Assembly: GCA_013151535.1 (NCBI GenBank)
Contig: JAADIC010000163.1
Span: 1-8,068 of the forward strand
Length of the DNA: 8,068 nt
Direction: 5' to 3'
DNA from: Alphaproteobacteria bacterium
GTDB taxonomy: Bacteria; Pseudomonadota; Alphaproteobacteria; Rhodobacterales; Rhodobacteraceae
Within the stretch, counting starts at the first letter, position 1, and every line of letters starts with the position of its first letter. Under the pieces are notes generated by a model that saw nothing but the letters and a program-made list of their open reading frames with translations, was not told the origin of the DNA and searched no databases. This document shows, one piece after another, positions 1 through 6,245 of the stretch. Position numbers and translations under genes: made by a program.

Positions 1-137
1 AAGGCAGCGCGCATCTGCTGGGGGGGTCGGACGCCATGCGCTTTCACGGCAATTTCCACGACCAGCATATGCAATTGTTTGGTGAGGGCGGCCGCTTGCT
101 GGCTTCGGGCAGTCAGATTGTTTGGTTCAAGGAATAA
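1..137 (+). CDS. C-terminal fragment of a possible thioesterase-like (hotdog-fold) protein, 5' end outside the window
   Basis: An open frame enters from the left edge (first whole codon at position 3) and ends at TAA 135-137, giving 45 visible codons. The visible tail runs from GSAHLLGGSDAMRFHGNFHD to GRLLASGSQIVWFKE. The pattern 'D-x-M-R-F-H' followed by '(D/E)-G-G-R-L-L-A-S-G-S-Q' near the C-terminus resembles the last strands of hotdog-fold acyl-CoA thioesterases (TesB or 4HBT_3 type), where a DGRLVAS-like strand comes just before the end. The active-site region is not in view, so this is family resemblance only. The stop codon abuts the stop codon of the convergent ABC ATPase gene, with no base between them and no terminator hairpin in view. 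That the frame is coding is fairly likely; the thioesterase label is tentative. Confidence 0.45.
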   Translation, partial: GSAHLLGGSDAMRFHGNFHDQHMQLFGEGGRLLASGSQIVWFKE

Positions 138-1766
138 TTAGACGCCCTCGCGCGCCTTCAGCAATTCGGTCAGCCAATCGGGATCCATCTCGGGCACGCT
201 GGACAACAACAACTGGGTATATTCGGGATAGGGTGGTTCCATGATTTCGGACTTGAGGCCCTGTTCCACCACCTTGCCTTGCAGCATCACCACGATCTCA
301 TCCGAGATCGCCTGAACCGTGGCGATATCGTGGGTGATGAAGATGTACGACACCCCGATATCCGTTTGCAATTTCAGCAGAAGTTGCAAAATCCCTTCCT
401 GCACGATCTGATCCAGCGCCGATGTGACCTCGTCACAAATAATCAATTCGGGATTGGCCGCCAGCGCGCGCGCAATGCAGACCCGTTGTTTTTGGCCGCC
501 CGACAGCTCTTCCGGCAGGCGATCCATGAAGCTCTCGTCAAGCTCGATCATTTCCAGAAGCTCAAGCACCTTGGCCTCTTGGTCCGCGCCCTTATGGCCG
601 AAATAAAACTCCAAAGGTCGGCCGATGATGTCCTTGATGGTCTGGCGCGGGTTCATGGCGGTATCGGCCATTTGATAGATCATCTGGATCTTGCGCAATT
701 GCTCCTTGCTGCGATCCTTGAGCCTGGGCGGCAGTTTTTCACCGTTAAACAGAACCTCGCCACGGTTTTGCGGCAGCAAGCCGGTGACCACCCGCGCCAT
801 TGTTGATTTACCGGACCCGGATTCCCCGACAATCGCCACGGTTTTGCCGCGCGGGATTTTGATGTTCACGTCATGCAGGACATTCTCGCCCTTGCCATAC
901 GCCGCATCCACCCCGTTGATTTCGATGATATTATCGTCGCTGGTTTGCGGCTCTTTATAAATCGAGCGGACTGACCACAGGGATTTGGTATACTCGTTCT
1001 CGGGTGCCGTCAGCATCTTGCGGGTCTCGGCCTCTTCCATCTCGACACCGTAACGCAGCACTTTGATCCGGTCCGCCATCTGCGCCACCACGGCCAGATC
1101 GTGGGTGATGTAAATCGCCGCCGTGTTGAAGCGTTCGACCGCGTCGCGCATGGCCGCCAACACGTTGACTTGGGTGGTCACGTCAAGCGCCGTGGTTGGC
1201 TCGTCAAAGATAATCAGATCGGGGCGCGAGGCCATGGCCATGGCTGTCATGGCGCGCTGAAGCTGCCCACCCGACACCTGATGCGGAAAGCGAAAGCCGA
1301 TGTTTTCGGGGTCTGGCAATTGCATGGCGCGGTACAGGTCAATGGCGTCGGCCTGGGCCTCTTTCTCGCTGGTCTGGCCATTGCGGAGCGCGATTTCGAT
1401 GGTCTGGTCGATCAGCTTATGGGCCGGATTGAACGCCGCTGCTGCCGATTGCGCAACGTAAGCGATGCGGGTGCCCCACAGCTTTTGCTTGTGCCGCTCG
1501 GGCATGCTGCGCAGCTCCATGCCGTCAAAATGAATTTCGCCCGAGGTCAGCCGACAGCCGGGCCGCACAAAGCCCATGGCCGCAAGGCCAAGTGTGGATT
1601 TACCAGCGCCGGATTCACCGATCAGGCCCAGAACCTCGCCGCGCCGCAAAGTCAGGTCGATCCCCTTGATGATCTCGTGCCAGCGCTCGTCGGAAAACCC
1701 GTCGATCACCACGTTTTTCATATCAAGCAGGATGTCGCCCTTGGTGCCGCGGTCGCGCTCGCTCAT
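138..1766 (-). CDS. ABC importer ATPase with two fused nucleotide-binding domains (DppD-DppF type)
   Basis: This 542-residue cytoplasmic protein should drive ATP-dependent uptake through the two permeases encoded upstream. It carries two complete ABC domains in one chain. NBD1 has Walker A GESGAGKST (50-58), Q-loop Q106, signature VSGGQ (164-168), Walker B LIIFDE (184-189) and H-loop H222. NBD2 has Walker A GESGSGKST (314-322), Q-loop Q365, signature LSGGQ (421-425), Walker B LIICDE (441-446) and H479. The length fits the fused peptide/nickel-class ATPases (YejF/GsiA-like) rather than single DppD or DppF, which are about 330 residues each. The D-loop region of NBD2 reads DEVTSALD instead of the usual DEPTSALD. 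The cysteine-bearing C-terminal extension often seen in DppD/OppD is absent; each domain ends in only a short PEYT-containing tail. The start ATG overlaps the TGA of the upstream permease by 4 bp (ATGA), so translation is probably coupled. The substrate is unknown. Confidence 0.95.
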   Translation of the reverse strand: MSERDRGTKGDILLDMKNVVIDGFSDERWHEIIKGIDLTLRRGEVLGLIGESGAGKSTLGLAAMGFVRPGCRLTSGEIHFDGMELRSMPERHKQKLWGTRIAYVAQSAAAAFNPAHKLIDQTIEIALRNGQTSEKEAQADAIDLYRAMQLPDPENIGFRFPHQVSGGQLQRAMTAMAMASRPDLIIFDEPTTALDVTTQVNVLAAMRDAVERFNTAAIYITHDLAVVAQMADRIKVLRYGVEMEEAETRKMLTAPENEYTKSLWSVRSIYKEPQTSDDNIIEINGVDAAYGKGENVLHDVNIKIPRGKTVAIVGESGSGKSTMARVVTGLLPQNRGEVLFNGEKLPPRLKDRSKEQLRKIQMIYQMADTAMNPRQTIKDIIGRPLEFYFGHKGADQEAKVLELLEMIELDESFMDRLPEELSGGQKQRVCIARALAANPELIICDEVTSALDQIVQEGILQLLLKLQTDIGVSYIFITHDIATVQAISDEIVVMLQGKVVEQGLKSEIMEPPYPEYTQLLLSSVPEMDPDWLTELLKAREGV

Positions 1767-2677
1767 TCTTTCAATCCCGATGTTTTGTGCAGGAACCAGT
1801 CAACCACGAAGTTCACCGAAACCGTCAACAGCGCAATCGCCGCCGCTGGTATAAGCGGCGTGATCGCCCCCTTCAGGTCATATTTGGCAAACTGGATCAG
1901 CGAGGCGTTTTCTTTCACCATAGACCCCCAGTCAGCGGTGGGTGGCTGGATGCCGACGCCAAGGAACGACAGCGAGGCAATGGTCAGGAATACAAACGAG
2001 AACCGCAATCCGAATTCAGCCACCAAAGGCGGCAGGATATTGGGCAGAATTTCACGCCCCATGATCCAGCCGAGCTTTTCACCGCGCAGCTTGGCCGCCT
2101 CGACATAGTCCATCACCACCACATTCAGCGACACCGCGCGGGTCAACCGGAACACCCGCGTGCTGTCCAAGACCGCGATGATGATGATAAGGCCCCAGGT
2201 GCTTGAGCCAAAAATCGCCAGCAGCATCAGGGCGAAAATCAGGCCGGGAATGGCCATCAGCACGTTGACGACCATGGACAGAACCTGATCGATCCAGTTC
2301 TGGGTGATCGCCGCCATCAGGCCAAAACCGCCACCGATCAGAAACGACAGAAAGGTGGTGGCAAGCGCGATGCCGATGGTGTTGCGGGCACCGTAAATCA
2401 GCCGCGAAAAGAAATCGCGGCCAATCTGGTCGGTGCCAAGCCAGTGCTCGGCGCTCCAGGACGCGTAGGATTGCGCGAAAATCTCTGCCTCGCCGTAAGG
2501 CGCAATCAGGGGCGCGAACAAGGCGACAAAGCCATAGATCGAAACGATCAACATGCCGAAAATCGCCGTCGGCGGCGCTTTCTTCAGATCGATCCACATG
2601 CGTTGCAGGCGGCTGCGGCGCAAACGCACCATGCTGACCTCGCCAGCGGCGGAATATGTCTGTTTTTCTTCACTCAT
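1763..2677 (-). CDS. DppC-like ABC transporter permease
   Basis: This 304-residue inner-membrane protein is one half of the transport channel of a peptide/nickel-class ABC importer. A basic cytoplasmic N-terminus (about 1-35) leads into TM1 (about 37-60). The DppC-family motif HWLGTDQIGRD follows at 78-88. Further hydrophobic segments lie near 98-122, 134-157, 160-176, 222-243 and 270-294. The EAA coupling loop, which docks onto the ATPase, begins at E193 (EAAKLRG) and continues to LPNILPP (211-217). The family motif LGVGIQPPTADWG is at 239-251. Length and motif order match DppC/OppC proteins, with no sign of truncation. The start ATG (2677-2675) overlaps the TGA of the upstream DppB-like gene, and its own TGA overlaps the ATG of the ATPase gene. 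All three are therefore likely co-transcribed and translationally coupled. Substrate specificity cannot be deduced from the permease. Confidence 0.95.
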   Translation of the reverse strand: MSEEKQTYSAAGEVSMVRLRRSRLQRMWIDLKKAPPTAIFGMLIVSIYGFVALFAPLIAPYGEAEIFAQSYASWSAEHWLGTDQIGRDFFSRLIYGARNTIGIALATTFLSFLIGGGFGLMAAITQNWIDQVLSMVVNVLMAIPGLIFALMLLAIFGSSTWGLIIIIAVLDSTRVFRLTRAVSLNVVVMDYVEAAKLRGEKLGWIMGREILPNILPPLVAEFGLRFSFVFLTIASLSFLGVGIQPPTADWGSMVKENASLIQFAKYDLKGAITPLIPAAAIALLTVSVNFVVDWFLHKTSGLKE

Positions 2678-3654
2678 CTGGGATGCAACAACCTCGGGTT
2701 GGTGATGATGCCGATGATGTCGGCAATCAGGTTCAAGACGATATAGGTGGCGGCAAAGAACAGGGTGGCGGCCTGCACCACCGGCATATCGCGGGTGCGC
2801 ACCGCATCAACCAGCAACTGGCCGACGCCGGGATAAATGAACACCGCTTCCACAATCACCACCCCAACCACCAGATAGGCAAGGTTGAACGCGATCACCG
2901 TGGCAATTGGTGCCCAGGCGTTCGGCAGGGCATGAAACAGGATGATCTTGGAGGCCGACACCCCCTTGAGGCGCGCCATTTCAATATACGGACTGGCCAG
3001 AAGGTTGATGATTGCAGCCCGGGTCATGCGCATCATGTGGGCGACAATCACCAGCGTCAGGGTCAGGGACGGCAAGGCGGTTTTATAGAGCTTTTCGCCG
3101 AACGCCATGTTTTCATTGATATTTGCCAGCGACGGGAACCACGGGTTGAGCGAGGCAAACAGCAGGATCAGGATATAGGCGACAAAAAACTCGGGCGTGG
3201 CGATGGTTGTCAGGGTAAAGACATTGACGATGCGGTCATAGATCGAGTTGCGATAAAGTGCCGCCGTCACCCCAAGGAACAACGCCAGAGGCACCGCGAT
3301 CAGGGCCGTCATCGAGGCCAGAAACAACGTGTTTTTCAAACGCGGCGCGATCAGATCGACAACCGCCCGCGAACGGTCCACCCCGGACGAGCTTCGGCCC
3401 GAAAACGAGGTGCCGAAATCACCCTGAACCACGCCGCCGATCCAGTTGGCATAGCGCATATAGGCTGGCTGATCCAACCCCAGCTCACGGCGGAAGGCGG
3501 CCACGGTATCCTCGGTTGCGGCCTGTCCCAGAACGGCCTCGCCGAAATCACCCGGCAGAAGTTCGATCGAACTGAAAATAATCACCGAGACCACGAACAG
3601 GGTGAACAGGCCCAGTAACAAGCGCTGAAGAATGGTTCTGACAATAGGGTGCAA
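2674..3654 (-). CDS. DppB-like ABC transporter permease, TTG start
   Basis: This is the first gene of the importer operon: a 326-residue inner-membrane permease that would pair with the DppC-like subunit. I place the start at TTG 3654-3652 because AGGAGG lies 5 nt upstream (3665-3660), and because the protein then begins MHPIVRTILQRLLLGL, entering TM1 at once as DppB/OppB proteins normally do. An in-frame ATG at 3819 would add 55 residues with no membrane segment or family likeness. Visible features are TM1 (about 8-30), the LPGDFGEA motif (33-40), the periplasmic RRELGLDQP motif (55-63), and TMs near 108-134, 143-168, 193-215, 247-274 and 293-318. The EAA-type loop YIEMARLKGVSASK is at 223-236 with LPN at 243-245. 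YPGVGQLLVDAVRTRDMP is at 274-291. The end overlaps the next gene by 4 bp (ATGA). Confidence 0.93.
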   Translation of the reverse strand: MHPIVRTILQRLLLGLFTLFVVSVIIFSSIELLPGDFGEAVLGQAATEDTVAAFRRELGLDQPAYMRYANWIGGVVQGDFGTSFSGRSSSGVDRSRAVVDLIAPRLKNTLFLASMTALIAVPLALFLGVTAALYRNSIYDRIVNVFTLTTIATPEFFVAYILILLFASLNPWFPSLANINENMAFGEKLYKTALPSLTLTLVIVAHMMRMTRAAIINLLASPYIEMARLKGVSASKIILFHALPNAWAPIATVIAFNLAYLVVGVVIVEAVFIYPGVGQLLVDAVRTRDMPVVQAATLFFAATYIVLNLIADIIGIITNPRLLHPR

Positions 3655-3659
3655 TTGCC

Positions 3660-3665
3660 CCTCCT
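3660..3665 (-). promoter_or_regulatory. Shine-Dalgarno sequence that sets the TTG start of the DppB-like gene
   Basis: Read on the minus strand this is AGGAGG followed by five bases (GGCAA) and then TTG. It is a full match to the anti-Shine-Dalgarno core at ideal spacing. No comparable sequence was noted at the in-frame ATG at 3819, so the site supports the shorter 326-residue protein. Confidence 0.8.
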
Positions 3666-3847
3666 GTTTCAAGTCGCAAATCTCACGAGGGTGAAAGGAG
3701 AACGCTTTGCCAAGGCCAAAAACCTTGACGTTCATTCCAGCTATCGCGGCCCCCTGACCGGCCCGGTTTTGCCGGAGCCTTGTCGCAATTGGCTTTACGG
3801 TAGCGGATGATCTGCACAAGTAAAGTGTTTATTTATTACAGGCAAAT

Positions 3848-3861
3848 GGCCGTACACGGCC
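3848..3861. promoter_or_regulatory. Perfect inverted repeat, candidate operator
   Basis: The sequence is GGCCGT-AC-ACGGCC, a perfect 6-bp inverted repeat with a 2-bp centre. It lies beside an AT-rich stretch, about 190 bp upstream of the DppB-like start and 270 bp upstream of the binding-protein start. Its location in a divergent promoter region makes a dimeric-regulator operator plausible. A 14-bp palindrome can also occur by chance, and no second copy was noticed. Confidence 0.3.
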
Positions 3862-4046
3862 CTATATCGCTTGGTTTCCAACAAATTTGATATTCATCGG
3901 CAAGCCGGACCGGCACGAACTTGCAGGTTGTCGTTTACTTGCGCGCACCCAAGCGAATTACGACCATCGTGTCGGCAATCACGACGTTATGTTGCGTAAG
4001 TCGTAAAAAACACTTGCCAAAAAGCGTGGTTTGCCCGCAAACTTTG

Positions 4047-4077
4047 AAGGTCCGGCGGGGAAAACCCCGCCCACCTT
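4047..4077 (+). promoter_or_regulatory. Strong GC-rich leader hairpin upstream of the binding-protein gene
   Basis: An outer stem AAGGT/ACCTT (4047-4051 with 4073-4077) encloses a perfect 7-bp stem GGCGGGG/CCCCGCC (4054-4060 with 4065-4071) closed by an AAAA loop, with a small internal loop between. It is not followed by a T-run, so it is not a standard intrinsic terminator. It lies 55 bp before the start codon, probably inside the 5' untranslated region. A role in mRNA stability or translational control is inference. Confidence 0.5.
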
Positions 4078-4081
4078 ATTC

Positions 4082-4100
4082 CCCCGATACTCTGCCGGGG
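4082..4100 (+). promoter_or_regulatory. Second leader hairpin, able to pair alternatively with the first
   Basis: CCCCG (4082-4086) pairs with CGGGG (4096-4100) across a 9-nt loop. The same CCCCG could instead pair with CGGGG at 4056-4060 of the upstream hairpin, and the CGGGG at 4096-4100 with CCCCG at 4065-4069. Mutually exclusive folds are therefore possible. The right arm overlaps GGAGG (4099-4103), which resembles a Shine-Dalgarno sequence. Confidence 0.35.
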
Positions 4101-4131
4101 AGGATTGTTTGTGACAACAGGGAGATAAAAT

Positions 4132-5733
4132 ATGAGAAATATCAACAAACTTTCAAAGATGTATTCGCAAGGAGTGATCGACCGACGAACCTTCATGCAA
4201 GGCGCTATCGGCCTTGGCGTCACGATTTCGGCGGCATCTGTTCTGGCGGTTCAGGCCGAAGCAGCGGTGCCCAAGCAGGGTGGTTTTCTGCGGGTTGGCC
4301 ACGGCCACGGCTCGACCACGGACTCGCTTGATCCGGGGACTTATGAAAACGGGTTCACAACCGGCGTCAGCTTTGGCACCAGCAATCACCTGACAGAAGT
4401 CGGCCAAGATGGCCAATTGATCCCCGAGCTTGCCGAGAGCTTTGAAGCCTCTGCCGATGCGGCGACCTGGCGGTTCAAACTGCGCCCCGGCGTGACGTTC
4501 AGCAACGGCAAATCGCTTACAACAGAGGATGTCATCGACAGCTTCAACTTCCACCGAGGCGACGACAGCAAATCAGCAGCCAAGGGTCTTTTGACCTCCG
4601 TGACCAACATTGAGGCCGATGGTGATACCGTTGTGTTCACATTGGAAAGCGGCAATGCGGATTTCCCGTATATTGTGTCTGATTACCACCTGAAAATCAT
4701 GCCATCTGACGGTAACGGCAACGCGATATGGGCCGACAGCATCGGCACTGGCGGCTACATCCTGCAAAACTGGGAACCCGGCGTTCGGGCGGAATACACC
4801 CGCAACCCGAACTACTGGAAAGAAGGTGCGGCGCATGTGGACGAAATTCTGCAATTGTCCATCATTGACGTAACCGCACGTCAAAATGCGCTGATGAATG
4901 GCGAAGTGGATGCAATCGACCGGGTCGATGCGAAAACTGTCAACCTGATGGCCAAAGTTCCGACCATCGATATTGTCGAAGTGACGGGTACGCTGCATTA
5001 CACCATGCCTATGCGGGTGGATGCGCCACCGTTTGACAATTATGATCTGCGCATGGCGATGAAATTGTCGGTGAAACGTCAGGAACTGGTGGATAAAATT
5101 CTGCTTGGTCACGGCGCGATTGGCAACGATCACCCGATCTCGACAGCCAACCGGTATCACAACGGCGATATGCCCCAGCGCGAGTTTGATGCAGACAAGG
5201 CGGCCTTCCACTATAAGAAGTCCGGCCATTCCGGCACCATTCAGCTTTCCTCGTCGGATGCGGCATTCGCGGGCGCTGTTGATGCGTCACAACTTGTCAA
5301 GGCATCAGCCGCCGAAGCCGGCATTGATATCGAAGTTGTGCGTGAGCCTACAGATGGCTATTGGTCCAATGTCTGGAACAAAAAGCCATGGTCCATGTCC
5401 TATTGGGGTGGTCGCCCTACTGAGGACTGGATGTTCTCGGCCGCTTACGTCAAGGACACTGAATGGAACGCAACCGCGTGGCGCACTGGTCCCTCGGCTG
5501 ACAGGTTCAATGAACTTGTGGTTATGGCCCGTAAAGAGCTGGACGATAGCAAACGCCGTGCCATGTATTACGAAGCGCAAGTCTTGCTTAGTGATGATGG
5601 TGGTCTGATCGTTCCAATGTTCGCCAACTATATCATGGGTATTGGCAAACAGGTTGGCCATGCCGAAAAAATGGCGGCCAACTGGGATCTGGATGGGTCC
5701 AAATGGATGGAGCGCTGGTGGATCAAAAGTTGA
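4132..5733 (+). CDS. Tat-exported solute-binding protein of an ABC importer (SBP_bac_5 family)
   Basis: This 533-residue periplasmic receptor (family 5, DppA/OppA-like) should capture the substrate and deliver it to the permeases encoded divergently. The N-terminus has a twin-arginine signal, DRRTFMQ with R18-R19, then a hydrophobic stretch (about 24-42) and a likely signal-peptidase I site after AEA (42-44). Export in folded form is therefore expected. The family signature region is intact at about 99-138: ELAESFEASADAATWRFKLR, then PGVTFSNG, then LTTEDVIDSF. NPNYW, typical of the family, follows further on. The length is normal and the protein ends WMERWWIKS. The start ATG has GGAG (4121-4124) 7 nt upstream. 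The gene is not in the permease operon but faces it across 477 bp. Its 3' side carries a long palindrome and then a terminator. Peptides, opines, nickel chelates and sugars are all possible family substrates, so the ligand is left open. Confidence 0.95.
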   Translation: MRNINKLSKMYSQGVIDRRTFMQGAIGLGVTISAASVLAVQAEAAVPKQGGFLRVGHGHGSTTDSLDPGTYENGFTTGVSFGTSNHLTEVGQDGQLIPELAESFEASADAATWRFKLRPGVTFSNGKSLTTEDVIDSFNFHRGDDSKSAAKGLLTSVTNIEADGDTVVFTLESGNADFPYIVSDYHLKIMPSDGNGNAIWADSIGTGGYILQNWEPGVRAEYTRNPNYWKEGAAHVDEILQLSIIDVTARQNALMNGEVDAIDRVDAKTVNLMAKVPTIDIVEVTGTLHYTMPMRVDAPPFDNYDLRMAMKLSVKRQELVDKILLGHGAIGNDHPISTANRYHNGDMPQREFDADKAAFHYKKSGHSGTIQLSSSDAAFAGAVDASQLVKASAAEAGIDIEVVREPTDGYWSNVWNKKPWSMSYWGGRPTEDWMFSAAYVKDTEWNATAWRTGPSADRFNELVVMARKELDDSKRRAMYYEAQVLLSDDGGLIVPMFANYIMGIGKQVGHAEKMAANWDLDGSKWMERWWIKS

Positions 5734-5742
5734 TCGCTGGTC

Positions 5743-5860
5743 CTAGAGCGAAACCAATCTATTCGGTTTCGGATATTCAGCCTCTGGCCCGAGGCAGCGT
5801 TTGTTTTTTCAAACGCGTTCGGGCCAGAGGCTGAATTCAAATGGATTGGATTTGCTCTAG
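5743..5860. repeat. 118-bp imperfect palindrome, MITE-like element with CTAG-type ends
   Basis: The ends CTAGAGC (5743-5749) and GCTCTAG (5854-5860) are perfect inverted repeats. Inside, CCAATC (5754-5759) pairs with GATTGG (5844-5849), an 18-bp arm at 5775-5792 pairs perfectly with 5819-5836, and GCGTTTG (5797-5803) pairs with CAAACGC (5810-5816) around a TTTTTT loop. The left arm has about eight extra bases and its own small hairpin, CGAAACC/GGTTTCG (5749-5755 with 5765-5771). It contains no coding sequence. IS630/Tc1-mariner elements are known to insert at CTAG and duplicate TA; here the ends can be read as C-TA-[GAGC...GCTC]-TA-G. A non-autonomous element of that class is therefore my preferred reading, but this is inference from one copy. 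Transcribed with the binding-protein gene, it would form a long 3' stem-loop. Confidence 0.75.
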
Positions 5861-5870
5861 CTGAACATAG

Positions 5871-5904
5871 AAACGGCGGCAGGTGATCCTGCCGCCGTTT
5901 TTTT
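5871..5904 (+). terminator. Intrinsic terminator downstream of the binding-protein gene, possibly bidirectional
   Basis: A perfect 13-bp stem (5871-5883 with 5888-5900, core CGGCGGCAGG/CCTGCCGCCG) has a TGAT loop and runs into seven T residues (5898-5904). This is a textbook plus-strand intrinsic terminator. On the minus strand the hairpin lies 17 bp beyond the zeta subunit stop codon but is followed by only three T residues. It may serve that gene less efficiently. Confidence 0.9.
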
Positions 5905-5920
5905 GCGGTGATGTGCGGCT

Positions 5921-6235
5921 TTAATCGCTGGACATCAACTGGCTTTTCGCCTCGACCAGACATTCAACCATCTTGGCGCGAATGGTCGCCTCGTCAGCCT
6001 TGCCACCAAGATCACCCGAGACTTTGCGGTACACATCTTCATTGCCCGCCTCTTCAAAATCCGACTTGATAACCTCAACCGCATAGGCCGCGGCATCGTC
6101 ACCATCCTTGCCCATCAATCCGGCGGCCCACAGGCCAAGCAGCTTGTTGGCGCGTGCATGCGCCTTGAACTGCATTGCTTCGTCATGGGCGAATTTGGCC
6201 TCAAAGCCGCTTTCGCGGTCGTCGAATGTTGTCAT
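5921..6235 (-). CDS. DUF1476 protein, F1Fo-ATPase inhibitor subunit zeta
   Basis: This 104-residue soluble, mostly helical protein belongs to the alphaproteobacterial family characterised in Paracoccus denitrificans as the zeta subunit, which blocks ATP hydrolysis by F1Fo-ATP synthase. The diagnostic features are all visible: N-terminal TTFDDRESGFEAKFAHDEAM (2-21), RANKLLGLWAAGLMGK (28-43), SDFEEAGNEDVYRKVSGDL (58-76) and IRAKMVECLVEAK (85-97). The N-terminal segment corresponds to the inhibitory region known in Paracoccus. I chose ATG 6235-6233 because GGAGG (6245-6241) lies 5 nt upstream and the protein then begins MTTFDDRE as in its family; an in-frame TTG at 6247 overlaps that ribosome site and is rejected. 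It is divergent from purC. No ATP synthase gene is in view, so the pairing is with purine synthesis rather than with its partner complex. Confidence 0.92.
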   Translation of the reverse strand: MTTFDDRESGFEAKFAHDEAMQFKAHARANKLLGLWAAGLMGKDGDDAAAYAVEVIKSDFEEAGNEDVYRKVSGDLGGKADEATIRAKMVECLVEAKSQLMSSD

Positions 6236-6240
6236 GTTTT

Positions 6241-6245
6241 CCTCC
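6241..6245 (-). promoter_or_regulatory. Shine-Dalgarno sequence of the zeta subunit gene
   Basis: GGAGG on the minus strand, five bases (AAAAC) before ATG. It fixes the start at 6235 and rules out the upstream in-frame TTG at 6247. Confidence 0.8.

Larger units (their letters stand above)
3655..4131. other. 477-bp divergent intergenic region between the permease operon and the binding-protein gene
   Basis: This region must hold the control signals for the two halves of the importer. It is locally AT-rich around 3823-3847 and GC-rich at 4052-4072. Visible structure: a short CAAGG/CCTTG hairpin (3711-3727), a GGCCCGG/CCGG(A)GCC hairpin (3760-3779), a 6-2-6 inverted repeat (3848-3861), an imperfect inverted repeat (3981-4004, ACGAC...GTCGT around a TTA/TAA core with one bulged base), and two leader hairpins (4047-4077 and 4082-4100). 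I found no convincing sigma-70 -35/-10 pair for either direction and do not call one. No regulator gene is inside the window. The open frames running through the region are not credible genes. Confidence 0.7.

Noticed and set aside
20..26. Run of seven G residues as a possible frameshift site
   Set aside because: The plus-strand frame reads through it cleanly to a plausible C-terminus, so nothing indicates a break.
1101..2108. A 335-codon plus-strand open frame, and similarly 2656-3618, inside the ABC transporter genes
   Set aside because: They lie antisense to well-supported permease and ATPase genes, are rich in His, Arg and Gln with no domain pattern, and have no fitting ribosome site. 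They are by-products of GC-rich third positions.
3655..3819. N-terminal 55-codon extension of the DppB-like permease from ATG 3819
   Set aside because: No family resemblance, no membrane segment, and a strong Shine-Dalgarno directs the start to TTG 3654.
4054..4071. Leader hairpin as an intrinsic terminator
   Set aside because: The stem is strong but is followed by CACCTTATTCC, not a T-run.
3921..4331. Plus-strand open frame spanning the intergenic region into the binding-protein gene
   Set aside because: It runs out of frame through the hairpin leader and the Tat signal region, with basic low-information composition and no ribosome site.
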